Source: Lachnospiraceae bacterium MD329
Lineage (GTDB): Bacteria > Bacillota > Clostridia > UBA1381
DNA: 64,000 nucleotides
Assembly: GCA_010206265.1 (NCBI GenBank)
Contig: VIQV01000026.1
Coordinates: 1-64,000 of the forward strand
Direction of reading: 5' to 3'
Shown here: in pieces, positions 24,767 through 32,027 of the stretch
Layout of the letters: each line of letters opens with the position of its first letter
How positions within the stretch are numbered: position 1 is the first letter of the stretch
Made by a program: the position numbers and the translations under genes
Notes under the pieces: model-generated
The model's input: only the letters and a program-made list of their open reading frames with translations
Told to the model about the DNA's origin: nothing
The model's database searches: none

Positions 24767-25732
24767 ATGATAATTTTAAATGGTAAAGAGAGTAAGACGT
24801 ATGAAAGTCTTACGGAACTTCTTAATGCAAATGAATTTAGAAAAGAGCGTATTGCAGTTGAAATAAACGGCGAAATAATAAAGCGCGATAATTATGATAC
24901 GACTAAAATAAATGACGGAGATGTAATTGAAGTGGTACATTTTATGGGCGGCGGTTCAGGTGCGGCTGAGGACAAGCTTATACTCGGCGGTCACGAGTTC
25001 AATTCGCGTTTTATTCTCGGTTCGGGTAAGTATTCGCTTGACCTGATTAAGGCGGCAATTGAGTGCGCAGGCGCGGAAATAATAACTCTGGCTCTTCGCC
25101 GTGCGGCAGGTGGTGAAGTGGCTAATATACTTGATTATATACCTGACAATGTAACGCTTTTACCGAATACGTCAGGCGCGCGCAATGCGGATGAGGCTGT
25201 ACGAATTGCACGTCTGGCGCGTGAAACAGGTTGCGGAGATTTTGTTAAAATTGAGGCTATAAGGGACACTAAATATTTACTGCCCGATAATTATGAAACA
25301 CTGAAAGCAACAGAAATTCTGGCAAAGGAAGGTTTTGTTGTAATGCCGTATATGTATCCAGACCTGAATTTTGCGAGAGATTTACAGAATGCAGGCGCGG
25401 CGTGTGTAATGCCGCTGGGTTCGCCTATAGGCTCTAATAAAGGGCTTTGCACAAAGGAGTTTATCCAAATTCTTATTGACGAAATTGATTTGCCTGTAAT
25501 TGTTGACGCAGGAATAGGCAGACCGTCACAGGCGTGTGAGGCTATGGAAATGGGTGCGGCGGCAGTTATGGCAAATACTGCTATTGCAACGGCAGGCTAC
25601 GTACCGAAAATGGCACAGGCATTTAAAAAGGCAATAGAATCAGGACGTGAGGCATACCTTGCAGGTTTTGGAAACGTAGTTGAAAAGGGTGCGAGAGCCT
25701 CATCACCGCTGACAGGCTTCTTGAGAGATTAG
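24767..25732 (+). CDS. thiG: ThiS-ThiG fusion (sulfur carrier plus thiazole synthase)
   Basis: 321 aa. Residues 1-63 are a ThiS-like ubiquitin-fold sulfur carrier ([24 protein letters not shown]), with the GG pair that is normally the free C-terminus at 61-62. After a short GSGAAED linker, residues ~70-321 are thiazole synthase Thi[20 protein letters not shown], Schiff-base Lys K161 in [18 protein letters not shown] and [11 protein letters not shown]. ThiG builds the thiazole phosphate of thiamine from DXP, dehydroglycine and ThiS thiocarboxylate. The ATG at 24767 has GGAAAGGAG upstream; an earlier start at 24746 would lie closer to the leader hairpin. Fusion means the ThiS glycine is not free unless processed. 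Confidence 0.92.
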   Translation: MIILNGKESKTYESLTELLNANEFRKERIAVEINGEIIKRDNYDTTKINDGDVIEVVHFMGGGSGAAEDKLILGGHEFNSRFILGSGKYSLDLIKAAIECAGAEIITLALRRAAGGEVANILDYIPDNVTLLPNTSGARNADEAVRIARLARETGCGDFVKIEAIRDTKYLLPDNYETLKATEILAKEGFVVMPYMYPDLNFARDLQNAGAACVMPLGSPIGSNKGLCTKEFIQILIDEIDLPVIVDAGIGRPSQACEAMEMGAAAVMANTAIATAGYVPKMAQAFKKAIESGREAYLAGFGNVVEKGARASSPLTGFLRD

Positions 25733-25765
25733 GGACACTAAAACGAAAGGGACACTAAAATGAAA
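25732..25765 (+). repeat. Tandem 17-bp direct repeat at the thiG-thiH junction
   Basis: GGGACACTAAAACGAAA (25732-25748) and GGGACACTAAAATGAAA (25749-25765) differ by one base. The second copy contains the thiH start codon and the first copy ends with part of its AAAGGG ribosome site. The core AGGGACACTAAA also occurs at 25262-25273 and, with an A or T difference upstream, at 44390 and 45360. Confidence 0.85.
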
Positions 25766-26914
25766 GAGCGAACAAACCATATGGAATATATGGAGGGTAT
25801 GGAAATAATAGATTCCAATATGATGGGTCAGGTTATAGACGCAATGAACAGCTATGATTATGACAGATATACAGAAAATGACGTGAGATCGGCACTGGCG
25901 CGTGAAACGCTTACACCGGAGGACTTTGCGGCTCTTTTGTCGCCTGCGGCACTGCCGTTTTTGGAGGATATGGCGCAGAGGGCGCAAATTGAAACGAGAA
26001 AGCATTTTGGTAATTCAATTGCAATGTTTACTCCTCTTTACATAGCAAATTATTGTGAAAATTATTGTATTTACTGTGGATTTAACTGTTATAATAAAAT
26101 TCGTCGCGCAAAGCTAAGCTCAGAGGAAATTGAGAGTGAAATGCAGACTATTTCAGAAACAGGGTTGCAGGAAATATTGATTTTAACAGGCGAGAGCCGA
26201 AAAATGTCGGATGTTGACTATATAGCAGACGCTTGCAGAATAGCGAAGAAGTATTTTAAGGTAGTCGGAGTTGAGGTGTATCCGATGAATAGCGATGAAT
26301 ACGCTAAATTGCATCAAAACGGTGCTGATTTTGTAACAGTTTTTCAGGAAACCTATAACAGCGATAAATATGAAACACTTCATCTTGAAGGACATAAACG
26401 GATATTTCCGTATCGGTTTTATGCGCAGGAGCGCGCTTTAAAGGGAGGAATGAGAGGCGTCGGCTTTGCGGCTCTTCTGGGACTGGACGATTTCAGAAAG
26501 GACGCGTTTGCAACGGGTATGCACGCATACTTACTGCAAAAAAAATATCCGCACGCAGAAATTGCATTTTCCTGTCCGCGTTTGCGTCCGATAATTAACA
26601 ATGATAAAATCAACCCGAAAGATGTACACGAACCTCAGCTTTTGCAGGTTATATGTGCATACAGAATTTTTATGCCGTTTGCAAGCATAACAATATCTAC
26701 GCGTGAATGTGAGCGATTCAGAAATAATGTAATAAAAATTGCCGCAACAAAGATTAGCGCAGGAGTTGACGTGGGTATAGGCGGTCATTCCGACGGCGAG
26801 AAAAAGGGTGATGAGCAGTTTGAAATATCTGACCCGCGTAATGTTGACGAGGTGTTTAAGGCTATTGAGGAGCAGGGGTTACAGCCTGTAATGAGTGATT
26901 ATATCTATGTTTAA
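25760..26914 (+). CDS. thiH: 2-iminoacetate synthase
   Basis: 384 aa radical-SAM tyrosine lyase that splits tyrosine to give 2-iminoacetate (dehydroglycine), the glycine unit used by ThiG. Cluster cysteines C99, C103 and C106 in CENYCIYC, followed by GFNCYNKIRRAKL. EILILTGES is the SAM-binding strand and FSCPRLRP is a late ThiH signature. Use of ThiH, not glycine oxidase ThiO, is expected for an anaerobe. The tail carries two nearby Cys fewer than some homologues. The last codons overlap the next gene by 8 nt. Confidence 0.95.
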   Translation: MKERTNHMEYMEGMEIIDSNMMGQVIDAMNSYDYDRYTENDVRSALARETLTPEDFAALLSPAALPFLEDMAQRAQIETRKHFGNSIAMFTPLYIANYCENYCIYCGFNCYNKIRRAKLSSEEIESEMQTISETGLQEILILTGESRKMSDVDYIADACRIAKKYFKVVGVEVYPMNSDEYAKLHQNGADFVTVFQETYNSDKYETLHLEGHKRIFPYRFYAQERALKGGMRGVGFAALLGLDDFRKDAFATGMHAYLLQKKYPHAEIAFSCPRLRPIINNDKINPKDVHEPQLLQVICAYRIFMPFASITISTRECERFRNNVIKIAATKISAGVDVGIGGHSDGEKKGDEQFEISDPRNVDEVFKAIEEQGLQPVMSDYIYV

Positions 26915-27476
26915 AATAATTTGCGTAACAAACAGAAAACTATGCGTGGGAGATTTTTTATCGCGCGTGGGTGAACTTCATAAAGAGGGAGTAACAGTAA
27001 TTCTGCGTGAAAAGGACCTTAATGAAAGTGAATACGCGGAATTGGCGGAGAAGGTAATTAAGGTATGTCCCGACGTGATACTTCACACCTATACAGAGGC
27101 GGCAAAACGCCTTAATGCAGACAAAATACATTTGCCTTATTCTATGCTTAACCCTAATATGGGTTTTAAAATCACGGGCGTGTCGGTTCATTCCGCAAAA
27201 GAGGCGGCAGACGCGGAGAAACTGGGAGCAGACTATGTAACGGCAGGACATATATTCCACACTGACTGTAAAAAAGGACTTGCGCCGCGAGGACTTGAAT
27301 TTTTAAAAGAATCGGTAGACGCAGTCAGTATTCCCGTGTATGCTATCGGAGGTATAACGCCGGATAATATTGCCGAGATAAAAGAAACAGGCGCGGCAGG
27401 CGCGTGTATAATGTCAGGATTTATGCAGTGTGAAAATGTCGGAAAATATATGGAAAAAGTGCGGAAAGTTGATTGA
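26907..27476 (+). CDS. ThiE/TenI family protein, probably TenI-like thiazole tautomerase
   Basis: 189 aa TIM-barrel of the thiamine phosphate synthase superfamily (ICVTNRKLC, VILREKDL, KIHLPYSML, GVSVHSAKEA, YAIGGI, GACIMSGFM). The loop GHIFHTDCKKGLAPRG resembles TenI (DCKKGL) more than ThiE, whose loop is usually GPIFPTxTK. TenI aromatises the thiazole carboxylate made by ThiG. The ATG at 26907 overlaps the thiH stop; an upstream GTG start at 26895 is also possible. Annotation pipelines would probably call it thiamine phosphate synthase. Confidence 0.8.
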   Translation: MFKIICVTNRKLCVGDFLSRVGELHKEGVTVILREKDLNESEYAELAEKVIKVCPDVILHTYTEAAKRLNADKIHLPYSMLNPNMGFKITGVSVHSAKEAADAEKLGADYVTAGHIFHTDCKKGLAPRGLEFLKESVDAVSIPVYAIGGITPDNIAEIKETGAAGACIMSGFMQCENVGKYMEKVRKVD

Positions 27477-27501
27477 AAAAATATACCGTATCATATATAA
27501 T
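27473..27501 (+). promoter_or_regulatory. araA promoter
   Basis: TTGAAA (27473-27478), 17-nt spacer, TATAAT (27496-27501), overlapping the stop codon of the preceding gene. Gives a leader of about 30 nt. Confidence 0.7.
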
Positions 27502-27536
27502 GATGTTATAAATTATACATTAAAAGGAGAATACTT

Positions 27537-29015
27537 ATGAAATCAATAAAGGAATTTGAATTTTGGTTTATAACAGGCAGTCAGCACCTTTACGGAGAAG
27601 AAACACTTGAACAGGTTGCAAAGGATTCCAAGTCAATGGTTGAAGGACTGAATGAGGCAGGTACAATGCCGTGTAAAATTGTTTGGAAACCGACAGTTAA
27701 AACTCCGTCAGAGGTTACAAAAATCTTTAAGGAAGCGAGCTATGACGATAAATGTGCAGGCGTTATAACGTGGATGCATACATTCAGCCCTTCAAAGATG
27801 TGGATAAACGGACTAAAAGACTTTAAGAAACCGTACTGCCATTTTCATACACAGTTTAACCGTGAGATACCTTGGAATGAAATTGATATGGACTTTATGA
27901 ATCTTAATCAGTCTGCGCACGGGGACAGGGAACACGGTTTTATAGGTTCAAGACTTCGTATGCCGAGAAAGATTATCGTAGGCTACTGGGAGGACGAAAA
28001 GCCGCAGAGAAAGCTGTCGGACTGGATGAGGAGCGCGTGTGGATACGCTCTGAGTCAGGAACTTAAAATGGTACGTTTCAGCGATAATATGCGTCAGGTT
28101 GCTGTTACAGAGGGTGATAAGGTAGAGGCTGAGATTAAATTTGGCTGGGACATTGAATACAGAGCAGTGGGTGACCTTGTAGATGTATTAAATGAAGTTA
28201 CGGACTCGGAAATTGAAGCAAAAATGACTGAATATAAGAACCGTTACGATATGGACACAGACAACATTGACGCTGTACGCTATCAGGCTAAAGAAGAAAT
28301 CGCAATAAGAAAGATTTGTGAAGAATATGACTACAGCGCGTTTGTAACTCACTTTGACACTCTTCACGAGCTTGAGCAGCTGCCAGGACTTGCGGTTCAG
28401 AATATGATGGCTGACGGTTATGGATTCGGCGCGGAGGGTGACTGGAAAGTTGCGGCTATGGACGCCATAATGAAAGCTATGTCGGAGGGAATGACAGGCG
28501 GTACAGCTTTTATGGAGGATTACACATACCATCTTGAAAAAGGAAATGAACATATTCTCGGTGCTCATATGCTGGAGGTGTGTCCGCTTGTTGCGGCTGA
28601 CAGACCTAAAATTCAGGTTCATCCGCTTGGTATAGGCGGTAAGGGCGACCCTGCAAGACTTGTTTTTGATTCGAAGAAGGGTGACGCTATTGTCGTATCG
28701 CTTGTTGATATGGGCGGAAGAATGAGGCTTATTGTGAATGATATTAAAGCTTGCAATCCGTTAAAGCCAATGCCTAAGCTGCCTGTTGCAGGCGTTATGT
28801 GGAAACCGCTGCCGTCGCTTGAAGTGTCGGCTGAATGCTGGATTTTGGCAGGCGGTGCTCATCATAGTGTGCTTTCATATGATGTTACGGCTGAAATGAT
28901 GAAAGATTGGGCTAATATGATGGGTATTGAGTTTGTGCATATAGGTGAAAATACGACTGTAGAGGAGTTTGAAAAAGAACTTTTCTGGAATGATATAGCG
29001 TATAAATTAAAGTGA
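27537..29015 (+). CDS. araA: L-arabinose isomerase
   Basis: 492 aa. Interconverts L-arabinose and L-ribulose, first step of arabinose use. Start FWFITGSQHLYGEETLEQV is diagnostic; WMHTFSPSKMWI, the Mn2+-binding region GFGAEGDWK, HMLEVCPLV, and the late VEVSAE-type phrase LEVSAECWILAGGAHHSVLS are all present. Normal length. No araB or araD nearby. Arabinose is a main side-chain sugar of rhamnogalacturonan I, so it fits the cluster at 301-6758. Confidence 0.97.
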   Translation: MKSIKEFEFWFITGSQHLYGEETLEQVAKDSKSMVEGLNEAGTMPCKIVWKPTVKTPSEVTKIFKEASYDDKCAGVITWMHTFSPSKMWINGLKDFKKPYCHFHTQFNREIPWNEIDMDFMNLNQSAHGDREHGFIGSRLRMPRKIIVGYWEDEKPQRKLSDWMRSACGYALSQELKMVRFSDNMRQVAVTEGDKVEAEIKFGWDIEYRAVGDLVDVLNEVTDSEIEAKMTEYKNRYDMDTDNIDAVRYQAKEEIAIRKICEEYDYSAFVTHFDTLHELEQLPGLAVQNMMADGYGFGAEGDWKVAAMDAIMKAMSEGMTGGTAFMEDYTYHLEKGNEHILGAHMLEVCPLVAADRPKIQVHPLGIGGKGDPARLVFDSKKGDAIVVSLVDMGGRMRLIVNDIKACNPLKPMPKLPVAGVMWKPLPSLEVSAECWILAGGAHHSVLSYDVTAEMMKDWANMMGIEFVHIGENTTVEEFEKELFWNDIAYKLK

Positions 29016-29138
29016 TAAATCACGCGGTCATTACTATCATTTCGGGTACTATTTCACAAAAAAGTGCGTACTTGTAAAATGCGGAAAATATGATATTATA
29101 ATTGCAGGTACCTAAAACATAAGAAAGGAATGATGTAA

Positions 29139-29651
29139 ATGGACTTTTTACAGATTGCAAAGAGCCGTTATTCGGTTCGTAAATACAAGGATATGCCTGT
29201 AGAAAAAGAAAAACTGGACAAAATTCTTGAGGCAGGCAGAGTTGCGCCGACAGGTGTTAATGCACAGCCGCAGAGGATAATTGCTGTTACAAGCCGTGAG
29301 GGACTGGAAAAACTGGGCAAGGGCGCAAAAACCTTTAATGCGCCTGTCGTACTTATAGTGTGCACCGATAAAGACAGTGCTTGGGTTCGTCCTGCAGATG
29401 GTAAAAACATTGCGGAGATTGACGCGTCTATTGTTACGGACCATATGATGCTGCAGGCAACGGAACTGGGACTTGGTACAGTCTGGATGTGTTGGTTTAA
29501 GCCCGACGTAATCAGAGAAGAATTTAATATACCTAACAGCTATGAAATAGTAAACCTGCTTGCAGTCGGTTATGCGGACTGCGAACCGCTATCCGCAGAC
29601 AGACACGGTGAAATGCGTAAACGCATTGATGAAACGGTAACATATGCATAA
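29139..29651 (+). CDS. Nitroreductase family protein
   Basis: 170 aa FMN-binding oxidoreductase fold (FLQIAKSRYSVRKYKDMPVE, ILEAGRVAPTGVNAQPQ, DASIVTDHMMLQATELGLGTVWM). Family members reduce nitro groups, quinones or flavins with NAD(P)H; the true substrate cannot be told from sequence. AAAGGA precedes the ATG. Preceded by 123 nt with a possible TATTATAAT -10 region and followed by a terminator shared with the convergent gene. Confidence 0.9.
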   Translation: MDFLQIAKSRYSVRKYKDMPVEKEKLDKILEAGRVAPTGVNAQPQRIIAVTSREGLEKLGKGAKTFNAPVVLIVCTDKDSAWVRPADGKNIAEIDASIVTDHMMLQATELGLGTVWMCWFKPDVIREEFNIPNSYEIVNLLAVGYADCEPLSADRHGEMRKRIDETVTYA

Positions 29652-29653
29652 TA

Positions 29654-29683
29654 AAAGGAGCAGAACATCAGTTCTGCTCTTTC
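29654..29683. terminator. Bidirectional terminator between convergent genes
   Basis: GAGCAGAAC (29658-29666), loop ATCA, GTTCTGCTC (29671-29679), then a pyrimidine tract TTTCTCTTT on the plus strand and AAAA upstream for the minus strand. It overlaps the stop codon of the minus-strand ATP-grasp gene. Confidence 0.85.
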
Positions 29684-31008
29684 TCTTTAACAATTATTGT
29701 AGGGAGTGACATTTCACTGTACTGCGTAGAAATAATACTGTTTTTTGCGATTCTTGAATATAAGCCTGTAGGGTTTCCGCCGTAGACGTATATTCCCGTA
29801 ATGTTACTGTATTTTTTATAGGACGCGTTTTCGTCGTGGGTAATGTCAATATTAAGCGAGGCATATGGTTCGCAGTATTCCTGTAAAAGATAGTGGTTAT
29901 CAATATTTTCGGTAACTTCTTTCTGCCATTTCGCGTCTGTCATACCTTCAACACCTGCATATACACCCTTTGAGGCATAAGAGTCCTCCGGTTTGATTAC
30001 CCATCTGTCCTTGGTGTTAAGAACATCATATTTCTGAATCTGCTCCGCAGTAAGCGAGGCGGTATAGGGAATATGTTCTGATATAAATTTATTTTCTTCG
30101 TCTGTAAGGAAAGCGGCGGTCATATCGTCGTGCAATATTTTAAACACAATTTTATTATGAATAATCTGGGTCTGAAAATCACCGATAAGGCATACGTCGT
30201 TATTTTCAGCGGCGCGTATAAACGGAAGTACCTTATCATAATTACGCATAATATCGCAGGTAACGGCGCGTCGGTAAATGGCGTTTATTTGTCTGCCTGA
30301 CGGTGAAATTAATTTACCGTTCTCATATTTCAGCTCTGTTATTTCGCATATTTCACATTCCAGACCGTTTTGTTCAAAAGCCTGTTTAAATGCCGTAAAT
30401 TCACGGCTGACATCACCGTTAAAGAAATCTACTATTGCAATATACGGATTTTTAACCGCTCTATCATAGGTTTTATAAATAGCTTTAAATGCCTGAACCC
30501 AAGAGTTAAACAGTTCAAAGGTGCGTACATCATATTTTTTTATAAATTCGTTATACGCATTTGTGAGCTGTATAGCCTGATTAAGTTCCTTATCCTCATT
30601 CATTGCGCTTGAACCGTCAGCGTTAAATTCGCAGAATTTAAAAGAAAAATCGTCCTCATTAAAGAAAATATCTATTCTTGTAATCGGCAGCAGACAGTCA
30701 TAATGCCTCGGACGAAGAATGAGCTTTTCAAGACGTTCCTCAAACCCGAAAAGCGCTCGGTACTCGGCATTTTCACGATATTCAAGAATTACCTTTTCAA
30801 GAATGTTATACATTATTCTTGCCGATTTAAAAATGAAATCCGCCATTTCTTCGGTAAACATTTTCGGCATATAAAGCGTATGAACATAATACCCGTGGTA
30901 ACGCGCAGTATATTTTTTTATGTATTCCTGCTGTTTTTTTGCGCTTTCAATATTTTCTGATAAGTTGCTGTCTATAAGACTTTTATAAAATTCTTCTGCA
31001 CTTTGCAA
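29668..31008 (-). CDS. ATP-grasp peptide ligase, glutathionylspermidine-synthase-like
   Basis: 446 aa. The middle and C-terminal parts resemble the circularly permuted ATP-grasp fold of glutathionylspermidine synthase and related amide ligases: ITRIDIFF, FKFCEFNADGSSAMNED (substrate and metal-binding), IAIVDFF, AIYRRAV, and the ATP-binding segment DRWVIKPEDSYASKGVYAG, then HYLLQEYCEPY. The N-terminal ~90 residues are helical and not recognised. No amidase domain is present, unlike the bifunctional enterobacterial enzyme. The substrate is unknown. A small ABM monooxygenase precedes it by 15 nt in the same direction, so the two are probably co-transcribed. Confidence 0.72.
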   Translation of the reverse strand: MQSAEEFYKSLIDSNLSENIESAKKQQEYIKKYTARYHGYYVHTLYMPKMFTEEMADFIFKSARIMYNILEKVILEYRENAEYRALFGFEERLEKLILRPRHYDCLLPITRIDIFFNEDDFSFKFCEFNADGSSAMNEDKELNQAIQLTNAYNEFIKKYDVRTFELFNSWVQAFKAIYKTYDRAVKNPYIAIVDFFNGDVSREFTAFKQAFEQNGLECEICEITELKYENGKLISPSGRQINAIYRRAVTCDIMRNYDKVLPFIRAAENNDVCLIGDFQTQIIHNKIVFKILHDDMTAAFLTDEENKFISEHIPYTASLTAEQIQKYDVLNTKDRWVIKPEDSYASKGVYAGVEGMTDAKWQKEVTENIDNHYLLQEYCEPYASLNIDITHDENASYKKYSNITGIYVYGGNPTGLYSRIAKNSIISTQYSEMSLPTIIVKEKEQN

Positions 31009-31023
31009 AACAAACTCTCCTTT

Positions 31024-31317
31024 TTAACAAAATACTGACGGTACTTTTGTAAGCTGTTCAATTTGAACCTTACCGTCGGTAAGCGGTTTGATATCGTCCA
31101 AGAATTTAATAAAATGCTTGGCGTTGTTATGTTGTTGGATTGCTGTGTCATTCAGCCATTCTTCAATAAACGTAAATTTTGAAGGGTCTGTTCTGTTCTG
31201 ATATATTTTATATGAAAGGTTACCCTTTTCCTTACGTGTATCGCGGACAACATTGACAGCACATTTTTTAAATTCTTCAATGTTGACAGCGTTAAATTTT
31301 GCTATTATTGTAATCAT
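31024..31317 (-). CDS. Antibiotic biosynthesis monooxygenase (ABM) domain protein
   Basis: 97 aa ferredoxin-like dimeric alpha/beta barrel. ITIIAKFNA, EKGNLSYKIYQNRTDPSKFTFIEEW and HNNAKHFIKFL match the ABM/YgiN family pattern (E/KxGxxxYxxxxxxxDPxxFxxxExW...H...H). Members include quinol monooxygenases and many of unknown function. The ATG at 31317 has AAGGAG about 9 nt upstream; an in-frame start 7 codons earlier lies before that site. It comes before the ATP-grasp gene in the same transcript. Confidence 0.86.
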   Translation of the reverse strand: MITIIAKFNAVNIEEFKKCAVNVVRDTRKEKGNLSYKIYQNRTDPSKFTFIEEWLNDTAIQQHNNAKHFIKFLDDIKPLTDGKVQIEQLTKVPSVFC

Positions 31318-31382
31318 CTTGTTCAGCTCCTTAAACATTATTATACCATATTTATAATGTGTTTACAAGGCTGATTGCGGTA

Positions 31383-31721
31383 TTATTTTATTAAAAGTTC
31401 AGGCAGACAGTCTATTTGTGATTTGATTTTTTCTGTAGCCTCGTCAAAGGTCATTTCCTGCAGCATAATACATTTAAACAGATATGCCGCCGCCATAACG
31501 GCAGTTGACAAAACCTGTTCTTTTGACTGTTGTGTTGTTGCCATTACAACAAATTCACAGGCTACCAATGCGGACATTTCAGGGCTTTTGAGATTGACGC
31601 CCATTATTATTCGGTCAAGCACTTCTCCTTCCGTTAAGTTGAGAAGATCAGCGCAGTGTTCAATAAACGCTGCGGTTTGCTTCATTACACTTAGATTCAT
31701 TTCTGTCAGATAGTTTTTCAT
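31383..31721 (-). CDS. Uncharacterised small helical protein behind an attenuator-like leader
   Basis: 112 aa, no recognised family. Predicted largely helical, soluble, with a hydrophobic centre (SALVACEFVVMATTQQ, STAVMAAAYLFKCIM), two Cys near residues 23 and 55 and others at 84 and 104, and no signal peptide. A strong AAGGAGG sits 8 nt before the ATG. The complementary strand also has a long open frame over the same positions, but it has no ribosome site of this quality. What makes the gene notable is its ~200-nt leader with its own promoter and terminator-like hairpin. Confidence 0.7.
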   Translation of the reverse strand: MKNYLTEMNLSVMKQTAAFIEHCADLLNLTEGEVLDRIIMGVNLKSPEMSALVACEFVVMATTQQSKEQVLSTAVMAAAYLFKCIMLQEMTFDEATEKIKSQIDCLPELLIK

Positions 31722-31769
31722 TTTTTGTTCCTCCTTGAGTCTTTTGTATATTTGGATTTTTGCGCAATT

Positions 31770-31919
31770 AAAAAATGCGCCACGGAGTGACGCAATAAAA
31801 TGCGTTTCTCCATAGCGTATAAAACTTTAATATTCACAAAATAGAGAATTTAAAGCGGAGAAGGCATTTTTGGCAAATGCTTTCTCTATCTTGTGAAGTC
31901 ATATTAAATTTTATACGCT
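31770..31919 (-). ncRNA. Orphan leader or small RNA with long hairpin and terminator
   Basis: On the minus strand a transcript starting near 31919 would begin with AGCGTATAAAA and pair with TTTTATACGCT ending at 31814, enclosing further complementary arms (TTCACAAGATAGAGAA against TTCTCTATTTTGTGAA) and a GCATTT/AAATGC tip: a 106-nt, almost fully paired hairpin. After it, GCGTCAC (31793-31787) pairs with GTGGCGC (31783-31777) and is followed by ATTTTTT, a terminator. An alternative pairing GGAG..ACGCA with TGCGT..CTCC (31811-31784) would disrupt it. Either an attenuating leader of the 31383-31721 gene or an independent small RNA. Confidence 0.6.
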
Positions 31920-31925
31920 GGCTAT

Positions 31926-31954
31926 ATTATATCATATTAAGTAATATTTGTAAA
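31926..31954 (-). promoter_or_regulatory. Promoter of the orphan leader RNA
   Basis: Minus strand TTTACA (31954-31949), 17-nt spacer, TATAAT (31931-31926). The predicted start at about 31919 coincides with the first base of the long inverted repeat. Confidence 0.72.
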
Positions 31955-31984
31955 TGAAATTTTATATACTCTGTTTCAAATTAA

Positions 31985-32020
31985 AAAATATCATATCGTT
32001 AAAAAACGATATGATATTTT
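31985..32020 (-). terminator. Terminator of gyrB
   Basis: Perfect 14-bp stem AAAATATCATATCG (31985-31998) with CGATATGATATTTT (32007-32020), loop of 8, followed on the minus strand by a T run. It separates gyrB from the leader RNA promoter. Confidence 0.9.
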
Positions 32021-32027
32021 ATTTAGA

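Noticed and set aside
31375-31713. Plus-strand gene opposite the 112-residue protein
   Set aside because: A long open frame exists on this strand, but there is no ribosome site or promoter comparable to those of the minus-strand gene, and it runs opposite to all neighbours.
31814-31919. MITE or small insertion element
   Set aside because: The inverted repeat starts exactly at a predicted transcription start and is followed by a terminator; no target-site duplication was found at its borders. It remains possible if copies exist elsewhere.
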